From positions 1-64,000 of the IMG/VR virus record IMGVR_UViG_3300017923_000003: 64,000 bases of DNA. One strand, written 5' to 3'. The DNA comes from a virus. Shown one piece after another: positions 62,901 to 64,000 of the stretch. Below the pieces are notes generated by a model. It saw only the letters and a program-made list of their open reading frames with translations, ran no database searches and was not told the DNA's origin. A program made the position numbers and the translations under genes. The number at the start of each line of letters is the position of its first letter. Within the stretch, counting starts at the first letter, position 1.

Positions 62901-63991
62901 GAAATACATTCTCCAATGTATGGGGTGCTTTAGGAAACTTTGGTAGTTATTATGATCAAGCCGAAGCTAAAAGAGGAAGGGGTCAAACCCAACCTATTAT
63001 GGGTCCAAGTGGTTACCCTGCAGCACATGGTGATGGTAGAGATAATTTTGTTAACCAAAAATCCAATAAGTTTAAAAACTTAATGATCGGTTCTAAGAAA
63101 TTCTCTAATAGTGGTTGTGCACCATCTGTATTATCAATGCTCCTTTCTAATTATGGTAAAAAGGTTCCAGTTGAAGTCCTAGCTAAAGATGCTGCACCTT
63201 ACACAAGTAACGGCGGTGTTGTTATAGATTACTTTAAACACCAATTCGAAAAACATAATTTAGAAGGAGATATGTATACTGAAAATATACCTGATCTAAT
63301 GAATAATATGGCAGAAGGATCACAATCCGTGTTATTAACCAAAGCACAAAACGGAAATGACCATTATGTTCTGGTTAAAAAATCTGGTGGAAAATTGATG
63401 TTATTTGATCCACTTAAAAACAACACCAAAATGATTTCAGTAAACGACAAAATAATAAGAGATGCTTCATTAGCTTATATGTCTCAACCTAAAATGGACC
63501 CCGAGAAGATGTTTAGTTTAAGTGATTTTAAAACCAGAGTTGGGGCAGGATTAGGTGCAGGTGTTGATTTATTAACTGGACAAAAAAGAGATAAGATAAA
63601 ATCCATGGTCAACACACAAAGAGCAGATCAACTAAATAAGATAAGAAGTCTAAAAGACAGGGTATCTTATGGTAGGGATATCGAAAGAGAAATAAATAAT
63701 ACCACTTATAATAATTCCTCTAATTCTGAAACTATAAAAGACTTATCAGTTGATAATTCTAAAGTTGAAGAGAAATTAGATACTCTAATAGATGAGATTA
63801 AAAAATTGGCCGGAGTGTTCTCAACAGTAGGTAAAGAGATAGTTCAAAACTCCAACACCAATAATATAACCAGCAACAATAACACAAATAATGTTAATGC
63901 TGGTGGTAAAGATGAACAGAATTTAGACAAAAATAAAAGAGATTCATTTATGGAAACAATCAACAAAATATCATCAGGGGTCTTAACTTAA
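56915..63991 (+). CDS. giant tape-measure-like tail protein with two C39-type peptidase domains
   Basis: The 2358-residue product starts at TTG 56915 behind AAAGGGGTGA. Long helical, amphipathic repeats (for example FKDKLSDAAKSMKESAIEFM) and Gly/Ala-rich hydrophobic stretches near 1590-1640 and 1680-1720 are typical of tape measure proteins, which set tail length and enter the cell at ejection. Two papain-like C39-type domains are present. The first has Cys999 in ESGCGLLTAAMAV and His1086 in HYILV before VDDP. The second has Cys2068 in NSGCAPSVLSMLLSNYG and His2150 in DHYVLVKK before FDPL. They probably cut peptidoglycan cross-links during entry. It could be a non-tape-measure ejected protein. 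No other tape measure is in the window. Confidence 0.75.
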   Translation: MAYIKNLKKSFEYLVKDLSESYAPNTMEAGRNLNKTLQDSKKLYHKSGSIRNVKKQILNTSMFRDINNASRKYFKELKRGNVYKGKDQAFEEQMGLSNVNDMIYDDGEGDDIPQGGSVSVDDEQASGRTNINTSSDTNEDSGLLGKLRQNNSVKDGMDMKTPDAVIDSNEALALSLSDVMQALHIDSKIASNIHFDKLDNKMDTMNDNLETLVKFNDEIQKDFIDKTTKFYQDHMSLMTEIRSILEENVVIEENPMGQMMGGQNKNRGMMDFIREGNYKGAAQDAGYKLLNAMDPTGSFAMMASMAPTFMQEYMSNPSMILKDVTEAGLNRFLGFDVVEKLDGLFDQAKAGKNSLFNKMSLSDNKLVKMLGDTLRDKGDINRGIQTGNYNKGRTFFDGVTKKAITEVIPTYLRKILSTLSGNEEMVFNYDTGQYKDVSEVAKEFYDMRPDFKGQYGRITSLVESNLDKDRVGEVDSDALEATMTKITDNLLDRSYTLDDMSVMKYNKFINMMGMSPDEISKSEYQLIRNAIMKAKSGKDQTSASEFRDIQNAMGDYNVQMSDYYAEQSQRANMTGVNTLVDGSFRSQSYGVNGMGSNGEPLAEDDKRKYKSLSQYDPTRNRKDLSEMGNNFDINMTEEDKKVLEESYDKFNTLDYINASMMGVTNLPFLDKIGVNDIKEIKEWKDNNPYDLDNIIKSGGQSIDDIHSSYMDNKLGQILTGVKDATDDFESPNINIEDEKDIEDEVTKQLSKGVSKLFSKAAGSPSSNPAVEALKSGGGSSGDDGWDLFKDYNPNVMKGLDFGAGAMGGIGIGAIASTVLTGSPFMGTMLTSLIGIGSGMMANNSKLKERLFGAKNKDKSMITNISEKFFGKERTDKIHKSIMDAYKGFKDTFLTPIGEWLKKPINWVKGKLGIGDDMTEPKSENISQTDSVNLDEIDNEVKRDDEGEEYGEGVNRVKGLYSGKSNRALFGKGIHFFSQKDGDYSSIPLSGGSTVGESGCGLLTAAMAVSNILDVEIKPDELTNIAKKYKVKNDGISFGFFRDVGYRFDISTNIFSREEVSLKALDNTISSGAMVISLYEDKSGSLHYILVRNGKQKHFAVDDPMRGKGIDIPKNLIYAKSRNFIVFYPDTASESKERDNELKNSKSIKEFFGGMFKKSGLSKKISDLDVMGSLNKLSSKVSNTTMESVLSDIQKSDTVVDMNEYKKAAGGGSVQKRNEEISESPIKKFSNKIMRKQEELLNGVAYNIEYIKRLLVGQFGDLDPSLRPDKEGVFGGVFKKRNALMLKFKNMMGNFKDQYISPITDYLGKIKENITKPFTFLKNLPSTIKDKIDGLLPSKEDIKNKWNEYTDKLKDLSETVYLYGLEFKDKLSDAAKSMKESAIEFMKDMKKRSASAWERWKEDIYPSIKESMGEFKERGKEFFTSAKEHLASGISKLWGGIKSAGKWGLDKALSVGSLFSDKAGKIKDKLFSKRVQKVYVDGGHLDAIGAVGAIDADAYNAAKDDLDKTENAQNHEGRDIDFDSSTALTVADRQQEMDISNESKRTSLLGKIKDKLGSKKGSKDEGGLIDGVLQESIAELLGGTVGGTVAGVATNAVATHGAGGILAGAGMAASGAAGAGMSVWDAIKGFIHASDMLDKDVDETTFIDKVLTGMSSVLGGTGDGVSNIVWNAVKWGLIGTAIGPGVGTIAGAVLGAGMGAVNGSRIAKFQTGVKDAIFGFGSKITTSVKEFFVGNDGEGEDAKKGIFEKMGENDGIVGAIKGGAAGGAMGGPLGLLIGAGVGAYGPGKFLKKIANPIETIGDVGGWIGDKLIGIKDAIWDSKFGSFLEAAGKTAGDVVDQFINVDEIVQGVKENVEEAKLKISDTAQSIKDGLHEKIVKPLDDNIVSPVQESFTEFKNKIVGIGDNVKSKVETAYDEFTKKVTDLGDAIYDNTIGKVKESFETIAEKLGEFKDTIVEIVTNPGDFIKKTAGGFINRYTPNWMQSAYQNTTGFFGNIGNTFSNVWGALGNFGSYYDQAEAKRGRGQTQPIMGPSGYPAAHGDGRDNFVNQKSNKFKNLMIGSKKFSNSGCAPSVLSMLLSNYGKKVPVEVLAKDAAPYTSNGGVVIDYFKHQFEKHNLEGDMYTENIPDLMNNMAEGSQSVLLTKAQNGNDHYVLVKKSGGKLMLFDPLKNNTKMISVNDKIIRDASLAYMSQPKMDPEKMFSLSDFKTRVGAGLGAGVDLLTGQKRDKIKSMVNTQRADQLNKIRSLKDRVSYGRDIEREINNTTYNNSSNSETIKDLSVDNSKVEEKLDTLIDEIKKLAGVFSTVGKEIVQNSNTNNITSNNNTNNVNAGGKDEQNLDKNKRDSFMETINKISSGVLT

Positions 63992-63999
63992 AGCCCCTG
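63975..63999 (+). terminator. terminator overlapping the end of the tape-measure-like gene
   Basis: CAGGGG (63975-63980) pairs with CCCCTG (63994-63999) around the stop codon. Any T-run lies beyond the window edge. Confidence 0.5.
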
Positions 64000-64000
64000 T

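Noticed and set aside
1-64000. tRNA genes, CRISPR arrays, insertion sequences, tubulin-like PhuZ or chimallin-like genes
   Set aside because: None was recognised. The non-coding gaps contain only promoters, hairpins, the intron cores and the two structured stretches described.

Overview
The window looks like part of the genome of a large (jumbo) tailed myophage with an AT-rich genome and a Gram-positive, probably Firmicute, host. The evidence is a contractile tail (sheath, tube, portal, a 2358-residue tape-measure-like protein), phage-encoded multisubunit RNA polymerase genes, a family B DNA polymerase, a phage chaperonin and strong GGAGG-type ribosome binding sites. Several gene families typical of Gram-positive bacteria also occur: a YneA-like LysM protein, a DUF1540-like cysteine protein and a ChaB homologue. 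The polymerase set and two promoter motifs resemble the phiKZ/AR9/PBS1 group. No tRNA, rRNA, CRISPR or insertion sequence was seen.

Layout. 1-4700: a putative tail hub protein, a structured non-coding stretch, an unknown virion-like protein and three small membrane/coiled-coil proteins. 4789-10137: RNA polymerase beta, interrupted by a group I intron. 10165-12706: small genes and nucleotide metabolism (ThyX, a DUF1540-like protein behind a structured leader, dCTP deaminase). 12737-20812: mostly minus strand, an expanded family of unknown paralogues surrounding the N-terminal half of RNA polymerase beta-prime, which also carries a group I intron. 20902-29388: unknown proteins, some probably virion components. 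29503-36092: tail tube and sheath plus unknown genes. 36124-39044: amidase endolysin with small membrane proteins, an HTH protein and a YneA-like protein. 39157-48389: GroEL-like chaperonin, SF2 helicase, ChaB, the C-terminal half of beta-prime and unknowns. 48474-53559: DNA polymerase B with a third group I intron, then thymidylate kinase. 53595-63991: portal, PhoH and the tape-measure-like giant with two papain-like (C39-type) domains.

How it works together. Transcription units are short and most are bounded by a compact GC hairpin. Two promoter-like motifs recur. A 12-mer ATTATATATTAT occurs eight times on the minus strand (one copy with one mismatch), 25-120 nt before gene starts. AACA-N6-(W)TAG precedes most other units on both strands. 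They match in form the early (TATATTAT-like) and late (AACA-N6-TW) promoters known for AR9-type phages. Genes behind the 12-mer include both halves of beta-prime, the YneA-like protein and several paralogous unknowns. Virion genes, the chaperonin, helicase and DNA polymerase lie behind the AACA motif.

The three group I introns interrupt the most conserved catalytic segments of beta, beta-prime and DNA polymerase. Each carries an HNH homing endonuclease. Two of these are antisense to their intron and appear to have their own phage-type promoters.
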